DNA of 22,531 bases from Lachnospiraceae bacterium (lineage in GTDB: Bacteria; Bacillota; Clostridia; Lachnospirales; Lachnospiraceae): the NCBI GenBank assembly GCA_024699395.1, contig JAILPU010000285.1:1-22531 (forward strand), given 5' to 3'. The notes beneath the pieces were generated by a model. That model did no database searches. It had not been told where the DNA came from and saw nothing but the letters and a program-made list of their open reading frames with translations. Both the position numbers and the translations under genes were made by a program. Below, piece by piece: positions 8,009 to 14,289 of this stretch. Every line of letters starts with the position of its first letter. The first letter of the stretch is position 1.

Positions 8009-8721
8009 AAAGAATCGTAAAAAAAGCAGATTCAAAAGTTTTGCAGTATCTTTATCCGTTAAGATGTCCGGCTTGTGACAGGATAGTTAAACCTTACGGT
8101 GAAAATATATGCCCCGAATGTCTGGGGAAATTTAAGCTGATCGCCATGCCGAGATGTACAGTGTGCGGCAAAAAGCTGTGGGAAGAAAAGGATGTGTGCG
8201 ATGACTGCGCAGTGAGGGAGAGAAAATTCGAAAAGGGAATATCTCTTTACGAATATGATTCCGTGGCGGATGCCATATACCGGTTTAAGTATGAGGGGAG
8301 AGCCGAGTACGGAGAATATTTCGGAAAAGAGCTTGCAAGACTGTGCGGCCCTTTTATAAAAAGTCTTAAGCCCGATATGCTGATACCCGTCCCTTTAAGC
8401 CGTGAAAAACTTGGAAAGAGAGGCTACAATCAGGCGGCTCTTTTGGCTGAGGAGTGTGGGAAAAAACTGGGAATACCCTGTGAGGAAAACATGGTCATAA
8501 GGGAAAATTCAACCGCACCTTTAAAGAAACTGGGCTTTGCCGGTCGCCAAATAAATTTGAAAAACGCTTTTATTATGGCTCAAAATGGTGTAAAATCAAA
8601 GAGAGTCGTAGTAATCGACGATATATTTACAACGGGAAGTACAATTGAAGCCATGGCTTCAGTTTTATATGAGGCGGGAGCCGAGGCTGTTTATTTTGTG
8701 ACCCTTGCTTCCGGTAAATAA
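7999..8721 (+). CDS. comFC: ComFC family protein (competence-associated phosphoribosyltransferase-like)
   Basis: Cytoplasmic ComF-family protein required for natural transformation in species where it was tested; its molecular activity is unsettled. At 240 residues it has normal length. The N-terminus carries two zinc-binding CxxC pairs twice over (C23/C26/C38/C41 and C53/C56/C67/C70). The phosphoribosyltransferase fold has the typical PVPLSREKLGKRGYNQA segment (130-146) and the PRPP loop VVVIDDIFTTGSTI (203-216). ATG at 7999 overlaps the recD2 end and is preceded closely by GGAGGGGG. In Bacillus, comFC is preceded by the helicase gene comFA; here a RecD2 helicase takes that place. The following gene is YvyF-like, as in the comF-flagellar cluster of Bacillus. 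Confidence 0.94.
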   Translation: MDLKRIVKKADSKVLQYLYPLRCPACDRIVKPYGENICPECLGKFKLIAMPRCTVCGKKLWEEKDVCDDCAVRERKFEKGISLYEYDSVADAIYRFKYEGRAEYGEYFGKELARLCGPFIKSLKPDMLIPVPLSREKLGKRGYNQAALLAEECGKKLGIPCEENMVIRENSTAPLKKLGFAGRQINLKNAFIMAQNGVKSKRVVVIDDIFTTGSTIEAMASVLYEAGAEAVYFVTLASGK

Positions 8722-8743
8722 AACCTGACGGGGAGGTTTTGAC

Positions 8744-9160
8744 ATGAATGTAAGAAATTGCAGAAAGTGCGGTAAGATCTTTAGTTATATCAGCGGTCCG
8801 GCTATATGCACTGATTGCAGGGAAGCTCTTGAAGCCAAATTCAAAGAGGTTAAGGAATACATCAGGGAGAATAAGGGCGTGGGTATACCCCAGGTTGCAG
8901 AAGCCTGTGATGTGGAGTCCAGTCTTATAAAGGAGTGGCTCAGAGAGGGAAGACTTGAAGTTTCATTTGACGGAGTAAGCGCTCTTACCTGTGAAAAGTG
9001 CGGTACTCCCATAACAAGCGGAAGATTTTGCGATAAATGTAAGCAGAGCCTTGCAAATGACTTCGGGAATGCTCTCAATGCAAGCAGAGCTCAGGCAAAA
9101 CCTGCAGAAACACAGGACGCTGCCAAGAAGAACAATCCCAAGATGAGATTTTTAAATTGA
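8744..9160 (+). CDS. yvyF: YvyF-like flagellar-region zinc-ribbon protein (TIGR03826 type)
   Basis: 138-residue protein resembling YvyF, a poorly characterised protein coded between comFC and flgM in Bacillus. Two zinc-ribbon-like modules are seen: C6/C9/C22/C25 at the N-terminus and C83/C86/C96/C99 near residue 90. Between them a helix-turn-helix-like stretch, VGIPQVAEACDVESSLIKEWL (about 46-66), ends with REGRLEV, reminiscent of MerR-like or transposon-type DNA-binding helices. The last ~30 residues are Ala/Gln/Lys-rich and likely disordered. ATG follows a GGGAGG site. It lies 22 bp after comFC and is likely co-transcribed. The usual downstream flgM/flgK/flgL genes are absent from this window, leaving it detached from the late flagellar operon. 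Family call fairly sure; function unknown. Confidence 0.85.
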   Translation: MNVRNCRKCGKIFSYISGPAICTDCREALEAKFKEVKEYIRENKGVGIPQVAEACDVESSLIKEWLREGRLEVSFDGVSALTCEKCGTPITSGRFCDKCKQSLANDFGNALNASRAQAKPAETQDAAKKNNPKMRFLN

Positions 9161-9173
9161 TTTGATATGAAGG

Positions 9174-9202
9174 TTGATTATTTTCAATTGATCGGATATA
9201 AA
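9174..9202 (+). promoter_or_regulatory. Probable sigma-A promoter for the cdaA-region operon
   Basis: TTGATT (9174-9179), a 17-bp spacer and TATAAA (9197-9202) are well placed between yvyF and the next genes. Transcription would start near 9209 and give an ~80-nt leader holding the hairpin at 9226-9255. A second -35-like TTGACT at 9205 has no partner -10 box. Confidence 0.5.
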
Positions 9203-9225
9203 CTTTGACTATAAGAAAATTTTAA

Positions 9226-9255
9226 TTCGGATGGCCGGGGTTGTGGCTATCCGAA
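9226..9255 (+). promoter_or_regulatory. 11-bp hairpin in the leader of the cdaA-region operon
   Basis: TTCGGATGGCC (9226-9236) pairs with GGCTATCCGAA (9245-9255), one G-U pair, 8-nt loop. No T-tract follows on the + strand. It ends 19 nt before the AAAGGA ribosome site at 9275, so it is more likely a 5'-leader element than a terminator for yvyF, although the latter cannot be excluded. Confidence 0.5.
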
Positions 9256-9289
9256 ATTGTGTTGCAAAAAACCGAAAGGATATCTTTGT

Positions 9290-9676
9290 ATGGTAGATGA
9301 AAAAAGGGTCATCTTTATGACCAGACTTGCCTCTTACGAGGAAGGCGAGGGGAAAGAAGCCAAGGAGATATATAAGTATTTCAGAACCGATTATATGCTT
9401 GTATGTGTTGCCAAGGCTTTCGTGTCCGTCACCATAAGCTTTTGCTTGCTGGTGGGACTTTACATCCTCTACAATCTGGAATCCATGATGGGAGAACTCT
9501 ACGAGATGGATTTCATATCACTTGCTAAAAATCTTGCGATCTGGTACGTGGGTGCCGTTATAGTATACGGAGTCATCTGCTACGGCGTGGGAGTTTTTAA
9601 ATATCACAAGGCGGAAAAAAGCCTTAAAAAGTACTACAAAAATCTGAGAAAGCTCAATTCACTTTACAACGATTAG
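9290..9676 (+). CDS. Small two-TM membrane protein of unknown function, upstream of cdaA
   Basis: No function recognised. The 128-residue protein has a cytoplasmic-looking N-terminus rich in charges (residues 1-35), a hydrophobic segment at about 37-64 (MLVCVAKAFVSVTISF onward), a short acidic loop, a second hydrophobic segment at about 86-108 and a basic C-terminal tail (KAEKSLKKYYKNLRKLNS) that may form a coiled helix. ATG 9290 is chosen over the earlier in-frame TTG at 9257 because AAAGGA (9275-9280) lies 9 nt before it, and because the TTG falls at the edge of the leader hairpin. It is followed after 24 bp by another membrane protein gene and then cdaA. From memory, similar small proteins occur at this place in other Lachnospiraceae; this was not checked. 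Confidence 0.8.
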   Translation: MVDEKRVIFMTRLASYEEGEGKEAKEIYKYFRTDYMLVCVAKAFVSVTISFCLLVGLYILYNLESMMGELYEMDFISLAKNLAIWYVGAVIVYGVICYGVGVFKYHKAEKSLKKYYKNLRKLNSLYND

Positions 9677-9700
9677 TGATTGTGCCGGAAAGGAATTACA

Positions 9701-10705
9701 ATGACACAACTGCTTGAAATAAGAGACAGGATCAAGGATTTTTATGCCAGAAACGACGCTTTTATAGTCCCTATAGCAAAATTTGTGACTGCTCTTATAG
9801 TCCTTCTCGTATTAAACAACAACATGGGCTATATGACAAAAATCAACAATATCGCCATAGTGCTCATCGTATCTTTAAGCTGTTCCTTTCTCCCTATGGG
9901 AGCCATCGTATTTTTCGGGGCAATGTTCTCCTTGCTTCACATGTATGCATTATCCCTTGAAGTACTGATCATAGGATTTGCTATTTATCTTTGCGTATTT
10001 CTTCTTGTGGGAAGATTTCATTTTAAGGACTCCATCGTGCTTGCGGTGGTGCCTGTTTTGTGCGCTATGAAATTAACCTGTGTGATACCTATAGTAATCG
10101 GTCTTTTGGCAACACCCGCCGCATGTTTTTCAGCAGCCTGCGGTGTTGTGATCCATTACTATATTCAGGTGGTTAAGACCAATTCATCAGTGATTTCTTC
10201 CATGTCGGATGAGGGAATCACAGAGAAGGTTAAACTTCTTCTTGACGGACTTATCCAGAATAAGTCCATGGTGTTTATGGCAGCCGCTGTTGCCATAGCA
10301 ATCGTAGCAGTATATATGATAAAACGTCTCTCAGTTGATTATGCATGGACCATAGCCATGGTAGTGGGAGTGATGGTAACACTTATCATCCTTCTTGTGG
10401 GAGATATCATTTATGATACAAACGTGTCACTTTTCGGTGCTGTTGTAAGTGCCGTTGTGGCTATTGCAGTGGGGAAGGTCATAGAATTCTTCAGGTTCTG
10501 TGTTGATTTCAGCAGAACGGAAAAACTGCAGTTTGAAGATGATGAATATTATTATTATGTAAAAGCAATACCTAAGATGAACGTGCCTGCTTCCAACAAG
10601 TCGGTGAAAAATATCAGCAGACCTTCCCAGATGCAGATGTCACCTACAAGAAGCATGATCATAGACGGCACGGAAGGAAATCTTGACGATACAAGACAAT
10701 TCTGA
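9701..10705 (+). CDS. Polytopic membrane protein of unknown function, adjacent to cdaA
   Basis: 334-residue protein with about eight or nine hydrophobic segments in two groups: roughly residues 20-165, then, after a hydrophilic stretch (SSVISSMSDEGITEKVK), about 195-275. The C-terminal ~65 residues are cytosolic-looking and include an unusual acidic-aromatic motif, QFEDDEYYYYVKAIPK, then a basic, proline- and serine-containing tail. No transporter or enzyme motif was recognised. ATG 9701 is preferred to an in-frame GTG at 9680, because GGAAAGGA lies just before it. The gene sits 24 bp before cdaA in the same direction, with a strong AAGGAG after its stop. Co-transcription with cdaA suggests a link to c-di-AMP signalling, osmotic or envelope control, but this is guilt by association only. 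Confidence 0.82.
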   Translation: MTQLLEIRDRIKDFYARNDAFIVPIAKFVTALIVLLVLNNNMGYMTKINNIAIVLIVSLSCSFLPMGAIVFFGAMFSLLHMYALSLEVLIIGFAIYLCVFLLVGRFHFKDSIVLAVVPVLCAMKLTCVIPIVIGLLATPAACFSAACGVVIHYYIQVVKTNSSVISSMSDEGITEKVKLLLDGLIQNKSMVFMAAAVAIAIVAVYMIKRLSVDYAWTIAMVVGVMVTLIILLVGDIIYDTNVSLFGAVVSAVVAIAVGKVIEFFRFCVDFSRTEKLQFEDDEYYYYVKAIPKMNVPASNKSVKNISRPSQMQMSPTRSMIIDGTEGNLDDTRQF

Positions 10706-10729
10706 GTAAGGAGTCCTGCAGATATTTAA

Positions 10730-11605
10730 ATGCGCTGGCCTGATAATCTTTTAAACTATTTTAAAAATTTCAGAGTATACAGAACAACAATGGATTTGGG
10801 CGATATAGTGGAGATAATGATTATCGCCTTATTGTTGTATTATATTTTAAAGTGGGTTAAGTCTACCAAGGCATGGGCTCTTTTAAAAGGCATGATAGTT
10901 ATTTTTGTCTTTATACTGGTGGCATATCTCTTCAGAATGAGCACCATACTGTGGATTGTTCAAAACGTGTTGGGATTTGCGGTCACTGCGGTTATCGTGG
11001 TGTTGCAGCCGGAATTAAGGCGGGCCTTAGAGGAACTGGGAAAAAGAAATATTTTAAAATCGGTGCTTGATTTTGATGCGCCGAAACCCGGAGAGGGAGC
11101 CATCAACGAGAAAACCATAAGTGAGATAACAAGAGCCTGCATGGAGATGGGCAAAGTGAGAACCGGAGCTCTTATAGTAATAGAGGGCAAGGAATCCTTA
11201 AAGGATTACGAGAGAACGGGAATCGCTGTGGACGGTCTCCTTACAAGCCAGCTTCTTATAAACATATTCGAACATAACACACCTCTTCATGACGGCGCAG
11301 TCATAGTGAGAGGAAACAGGATCGTGTCGGCAACCTGTTATCTTCCCCTTAGTGATAATCTTTCACTTGGGAAGGAACTGGGTACAAGGCACAGAGCCGG
11401 TGTGGGAATATCCGAGGCGACGGATTCCGTCACGGTTATCGTGTCGGAGGAAACGGGCAGAGTGAGTGTGGCGTATGAAGGTAAGCTTCACGGCAACATG
11501 AACGCCGAGTCCTTAAGAAATTTCATGAACGACAGACTCATACCCGGAATTCAGGAGTCCGCTCAAAAGCTTAAGTGGAAGAAAAGGAGCAGGACAAAGG
11601 CATGA
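10730..11605 (+). CDS. cdaA: CdaA, membrane-anchored diadenylate cyclase
   Basis: Makes cyclic di-AMP from two ATP at the membrane; c-di-AMP controls potassium and osmolyte uptake and cell-wall homeostasis in Firmicutes. The 291-residue protein has three N-terminal transmembrane segments (about 27-41, 46-68, 73-92) followed by the conserved VVLQPELRRALEELG. The DisA_N-type catalytic domain shows the active-site DGA motif in HDGAVIV (187-193) and the ATP-contacting GTRHRAGVGISE (218-229). ATG 10730 is used although the only good ribosome site (AAGGAG, 10708-10713) is 16 nt away; a stop codon directly precedes the ATG and the next ATG (10790) lacks a site. The 3' end overlaps cdaR by an ATGA, showing translational coupling. 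Confidence 0.96.
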   Translation: MRWPDNLLNYFKNFRVYRTTMDLGDIVEIMIIALLLYYILKWVKSTKAWALLKGMIVIFVFILVAYLFRMSTILWIVQNVLGFAVTAVIVVLQPELRRALEELGKRNILKSVLDFDAPKPGEGAINEKTISEITRACMEMGKVRTGALIVIEGKESLKDYERTGIAVDGLLTSQLLINIFEHNTPLHDGAVIVRGNRIVSATCYLPLSDNLSLGKELGTRHRAGVGISEATDSVTVIVSEETGRVSVAYEGKLHGNMNAESLRNFMNDRLIPGIQESAQKLKWKKRSRTKA

Positions 11606-12870
11606 AGAAATTTAAAGATCGTTTTGCTCAAAACATGGGTTTGAAAATAGCTTCCGTTGTACTTGCATTCCTGCTTTGGTTCCTTGTGGTACAGATAGAA
11701 AATCCTCAGGGACAGAAATCCTTCAGTAATATTCCCGTAATCCTTACAAACAGCGAATTGTTGGATGCACAGGGCAAGGTTTACACCATACTGGAGGACA
11801 CGGATAAAGTAAGAGTTACGGTATGGGCTCCCGAGAACAGCCTGTCCCAGATAAGAGCTTCCGATATAGTTGCGGAAGCGGATATGAGTAAGCTCACCGA
11901 CATTAATACGGTGGCCATTACTTATTCGGTTCAAAACGTTCCCGTGGACGAAGTTGTGGGCAACCATGATGTAGTAAAACTGGAAATACGTGAAAAGAAG
12001 AGCAAATATGTTAATCTTACCTACGAGACAGTGGGTGAGGTTACAGAAGGATATATGGTGGGCAATATAAGCCTTGATCAGAACAGGATTGAGGTTTCGG
12101 GCCCCGAGGATTATGTGAGCATGGTTAAATCCGCAAGGGCGGTTATAGATGTTACCGATGCGGTTTCCAATCTCTCGGCTAATGTGGAGATTAAGCTTCT
12201 TGATGCACAGGGAAATGAAATTCCCCGTACCAATATAACCACAAATGTGAGCTACGTTCACATGTCCGTTGAAATTCTTGCCACCAAGGAGGTGTCTGTG
12301 ACGGCACAGCACTCCGGCGTTTTGGCGGAAGGATACGAAGCTACCGGAGAGGTGACTGTAACACCGGATACGGTTGTGATAGCAGGTACGCCTGCGGCGC
12401 TGTCCCTTATAAACGAGATTAAGATTCCTGCCGATTTTGTAAATGTAACGGGCCTTTCAGAGGATACTGAGATTTTAATAAATCTCAAAGACTGTCTTCC
12501 CGAAAATGTGAGACTGGCAGACCCTCAGAATTCCTCAAAGGTTACGGCATCTGTTAAGATAGAGCCCATAGTATCCGATGCTTTGGATATTGATATAGCC
12601 GGTATCCAAGTGGAAAATGTTCCAGATGGCTTTAAGTACAGATGGGGTGATAAGGGAAAACTTTCCGTAAAGATTAAGGGAAGAGCCGACAGGGTCGAGG
12701 AACTTAAAAAGGAAACACCCAAAGCCAAGGTTGTTCTTAATGAGGGATTGGGAAATATTTCCGGAGAACAGACAGTTGATGTTATAGTGGATCTTGATTT
12801 GGGCGAGTCTGTAAATACGGTTGAGACTCCGAGATTAAAGCTTGTTTTATATAAAGACGAAAGTAATTGA
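11602..12870 (+). CDS. cdaR: CdaR, YbbR-domain regulator of CdaA
   Basis: Membrane-anchored extracytoplasmic protein that binds and modulates CdaA in characterised Firmicutes. Start ATG 11602 lies in an ATGA overlap with the cdaA stop and has AGGAG upstream (within 11583-11588); an earlier in-frame GTG (11575) lies inside cdaA and is less likely. One N-terminal transmembrane anchor (about residues 13-31, IASVVLAFLLWFLVV) is followed by about four YbbR-type beta-rich repeats, approximately 40-130, 130-215, 215-305 and 310-420, each with the alternating V-x-V-x-G pattern (for example IEVSGPEDYV and VVIAGTPAAL). The 422-residue length is normal. glmM, the usual third member of this operon in Bacilli, is not present; an HPr gene follows instead. 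Confidence 0.94.
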   Translation: MKKFKDRFAQNMGLKIASVVLAFLLWFLVVQIENPQGQKSFSNIPVILTNSELLDAQGKVYTILEDTDKVRVTVWAPENSLSQIRASDIVAEADMSKLTDINTVAITYSVQNVPVDEVVGNHDVVKLEIREKKSKYVNLTYETVGEVTEGYMVGNISLDQNRIEVSGPEDYVSMVKSARAVIDVTDAVSNLSANVEIKLLDAQGNEIPRTNITTNVSYVHMSVEILATKEVSVTAQHSGVLAEGYEATGEVTVTPDTVVIAGTPAALSLINEIKIPADFVNVTGLSEDTEILINLKDCLPENVRLADPQNSSKVTASVKIEPIVSDALDIDIAGIQVENVPDGFKYRWGDKGKLSVKIKGRADRVEELKKETPKAKVVLNEGLGNISGEQTVDVIVDLDLGESVNTVETPRLKLVLYKDESN

Positions 12871-12871
12871 T

Positions 12872-12899
12872 TTGACCAAGGAATAAAAAAGCCCATAAA
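12872..12899 (+). promoter_or_regulatory. Possible promoter for the HPr gene
   Basis: TTGACC (12872-12877), 16-bp spacer, CATAAA (12894-12899), starting directly after the cdaR stop. The -10 box overlaps the small hairpin at 12891-12905, which weakens the call. An alternative -10, TATAAA at 12924, has no -35 partner. Confidence 0.3.
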
Positions 12900-12905
12900 G
12901 TGGGC
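12885..12905 (-). terminator. Terminator-like hairpin, T-tract oriented on the minus strand
   Basis: GCCCA (12891-12895) pairs with TGGGC (12901-12905). Read on the minus strand the stem is followed at once by six T, a good intrinsic-terminator layout; on the + strand only GGTTATTT follows. No minus-strand gene was found nearby, so the meaning is unclear; it might block antisense transcription or act weakly for cdaR. Confidence 0.4.
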
Positions 12906-12972
12906 GGTTATTTGGATAGATTATATAAATGTGTTATCTTTATTAAGGATACATGTTGTTTGGAGGCATGAA

Positions 12973-13236
12973 ATGGTTAGTCAGAAGGTTACTATAAAGA
13001 ATCCCACAGGTCTTCACTTGAGACCGGCCGGTATTCTTTGCAAGGAAGCGATGCAGTTTAAATCACTTATTACTTTTACATGCGGGGACACAACGGCCAA
13101 TGCAAAAAGCGTTTTGAGTGTCTTAGGGGCATGTGTTAAATGCGGTGATGAAATTGAATTTACCTGCGAAGGCGACGATGAAGAGGAGGCTTTGACGTCT
13201 CTTGTCAATGTGGTTGAGAGCGGTCTCGGCGAGTAA
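12973..13236 (+). CDS. ptsH: HPr family phosphocarrier protein
   Basis: 87-residue HPr, the histidine phosphocarrier between enzyme I and the sugar-specific EII proteins of the PTS; in Firmicutes it also acts in catabolite repression when phosphorylated on Ser46. His15 in the TGLHLRPAG motif and Ser46 in NAKSVLSVLG are both at the canonical positions, so it is an active-type HPr rather than Crh, which lacks the histidine. Leu instead of the common Ala follows His15. ATG 12973 is chosen because GGAGG (12962-12966) is close before it; the in-frame upstream ATG/TTG region has no site and would add a non-family extension. The gene stands 102 bp after cdaR with no other PTS gene nearby, and is closed by the strong terminator at 13246. 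Confidence 0.95.
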   Translation: MVSQKVTIKNPTGLHLRPAGILCKEAMQFKSLITFTCGDTTANAKSVLSVLGACVKCGDEIEFTCEGDDEEEALTSLVNVVESGLGE

Positions 13237-13245
13237 GTATATTTT

Positions 13246-13272
13246 AGGATTGCCTTTTTGGCAATCCTTTTT
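13246..13272 (+). terminator. Strong intrinsic terminator after the HPr gene
   Basis: AGGATTGCC (13246-13254) pairs perfectly with GGCAATCCT (13260-13268) over a TTTTT loop, followed by TTTT (13269-13272). This closes the cdaA-cdaR-HPr transcription unit. Confidence 0.92.
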
Positions 13273-13297
13273 GCTGTATTATGATTTTGGCGTAAAG

Positions 13298-13326
13298 TTG
13301 CACGAAAAGGTGCGAAATAGTATACT
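13298..13326 (+). promoter_or_regulatory. Sigma-A-type promoter of the polysaccharide locus
   Basis: TTGCAC (13298-13303), exact 17-bp spacer, TATACT (13321-13326), 33 bp before the first glycosyltransferase start and just after a strong terminator. A small GCAC/GTGC dyad (13300-13303 and 13310-13313) overlaps the -35 box and could be an operator. Confidence 0.72.
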
Positions 13327-13359
13327 GAACAAGAGAATGAGTAAGGAGTTTGTGGTTTC

Positions 13360-14289
13360 ATGAGTTTAATAAGTATCATCGTTCCCTGCTATAACGAAGA
13401 AGAGAACGTGATCCCTTTTTATGAGGAACTGATAAAGAATAAGGAATACTTTGACAAGAAGGATGTTGACCTTGAGTTGATATATGTGGATGACGGATCC
13501 AAGGACAAAACAGTTGCAAAGGTAAAGGAACTGGCGGCCAAAGATAAAAGCGTTCACCTCATAACTTTCTCAAGAAATTTCGGAAAAGAATCCGCAATGT
13601 ATGCAGGTCTTAAGGAGTGCACCGGAGATTACGCAGCCATTATGGATGTGGATCTTCAGGATCCCCCTTCACTTTTACCCAAGATGTATGAGCTTGTGGA
13701 AGAAGGCTATGATTCTGTAGCTACAAGAAGAGTTACAAGAAAGGGCGAACCTCCTATCAGAAGCTTTTTCGCAAGATGTTTTTACCGTTTGATGAAAAAG
13801 ATATCCCAGACCGAAATTATGGACGGAGCCAGAGATTATCGACTTATGTCCAGAAAAATGGTTGATGCGGTCTTGGAACTTACGGAATACAACAGATTTT
13901 CAAAGGGAATCTTCGGCTGGGTCGGGTTTGAGACCAAGTGGCTGGAATTTGAAAATGTGGAGCGAACAAGAGGCGAGACCAAGTGGAATTTCTGGAAGCT
14001 TTTTCTTTATTCCATTGACGGAATAACAGCATTCTCCACCGCACCTCTTATGTTTGCGTCTGTTTTGGGAGTATTGTTCTGCATTTTTGCATTTATAATG
14101 CTTATATTCGTCGTGGTGAGAAAGCTTTTGTTTGGCGATCCCGTAGACGGCTGGACCAGTACTGTGTGTATCATAATATTTGTCAGCGGCGTGCAGTTTT
14201 TCTGTACGGGTATTCTGGGTCAGTATTTTGCCAAAATGTATATGGAAGTTAAGAAACGTCCCATATATATCATCAAGGAGAAAATATGA
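13360..14289 (+). CDS. GtrB/DPMS-like GT2 glycosyltransferase with two C-terminal TM segments
   Basis: Probable polyprenyl-phosphate glycosyltransferase of the GtrB/DPM1-like group, which moves a sugar from a nucleotide donor to undecaprenyl phosphate on the inner membrane face. GT2 landmarks: SIIVPCYNEEENV (5-17), DDGS (44-47), FSRNFGKESAMYAGL (70-84), the metal-binding DVDLQDPP (96-103) and RDYRLMSRK (158-166). Two hydrophobic segments (about 229-257 and 264-290) form the C-terminal membrane part. The 309-residue length is typical. ATG has AAGGAG 12 nt upstream. The stop overlaps the next ATG by ATGA, so it is translationally coupled to a polytopic membrane protein, the usual partner type (a GT-C enzyme or flippase) for lipid-phosphate sugars. 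The sugar cannot be read from the sequence. Confidence 0.9.
   Translation: MSLISIIVPCYNEEENVIPFYEELIKNKEYFDKKDVDLELIYVDDGSKDKTVAKVKELAAKDKSVHLITFSRNFGKESAMYAGLKECTGDYAAIMDVDLQDPPSLLPKMYELVEEGYDSVATRRVTRKGEPPIRSFFARCFYRLMKKISQTEIMDGARDYRLMSRKMVDAVLELTEYNRFSKGIFGWVGFETKWLEFENVERTRGETKWNFWKLFLYSIDGITAFSTAPLMFASVLGVLFCIFAFIMLIFVVVRKLLFGDPVDGWTSTVCIIIFVSGVQFFCTGILGQYFAKMYMEVKKRPIYIIKEKI

Noticed and set aside
9257..9289. TTG start at 9257 for the two-TM protein
   Set aside because: It sits at the edge of the leader hairpin without a ribosome site; ATG 9290 has AAAGGA at proper distance.
12931..12972. Upstream start for the HPr gene
   Set aside because: It would add 14 residues not found in HPr and shift His15 and Ser46 from their canonical positions; GGAGG supports ATG 12973.
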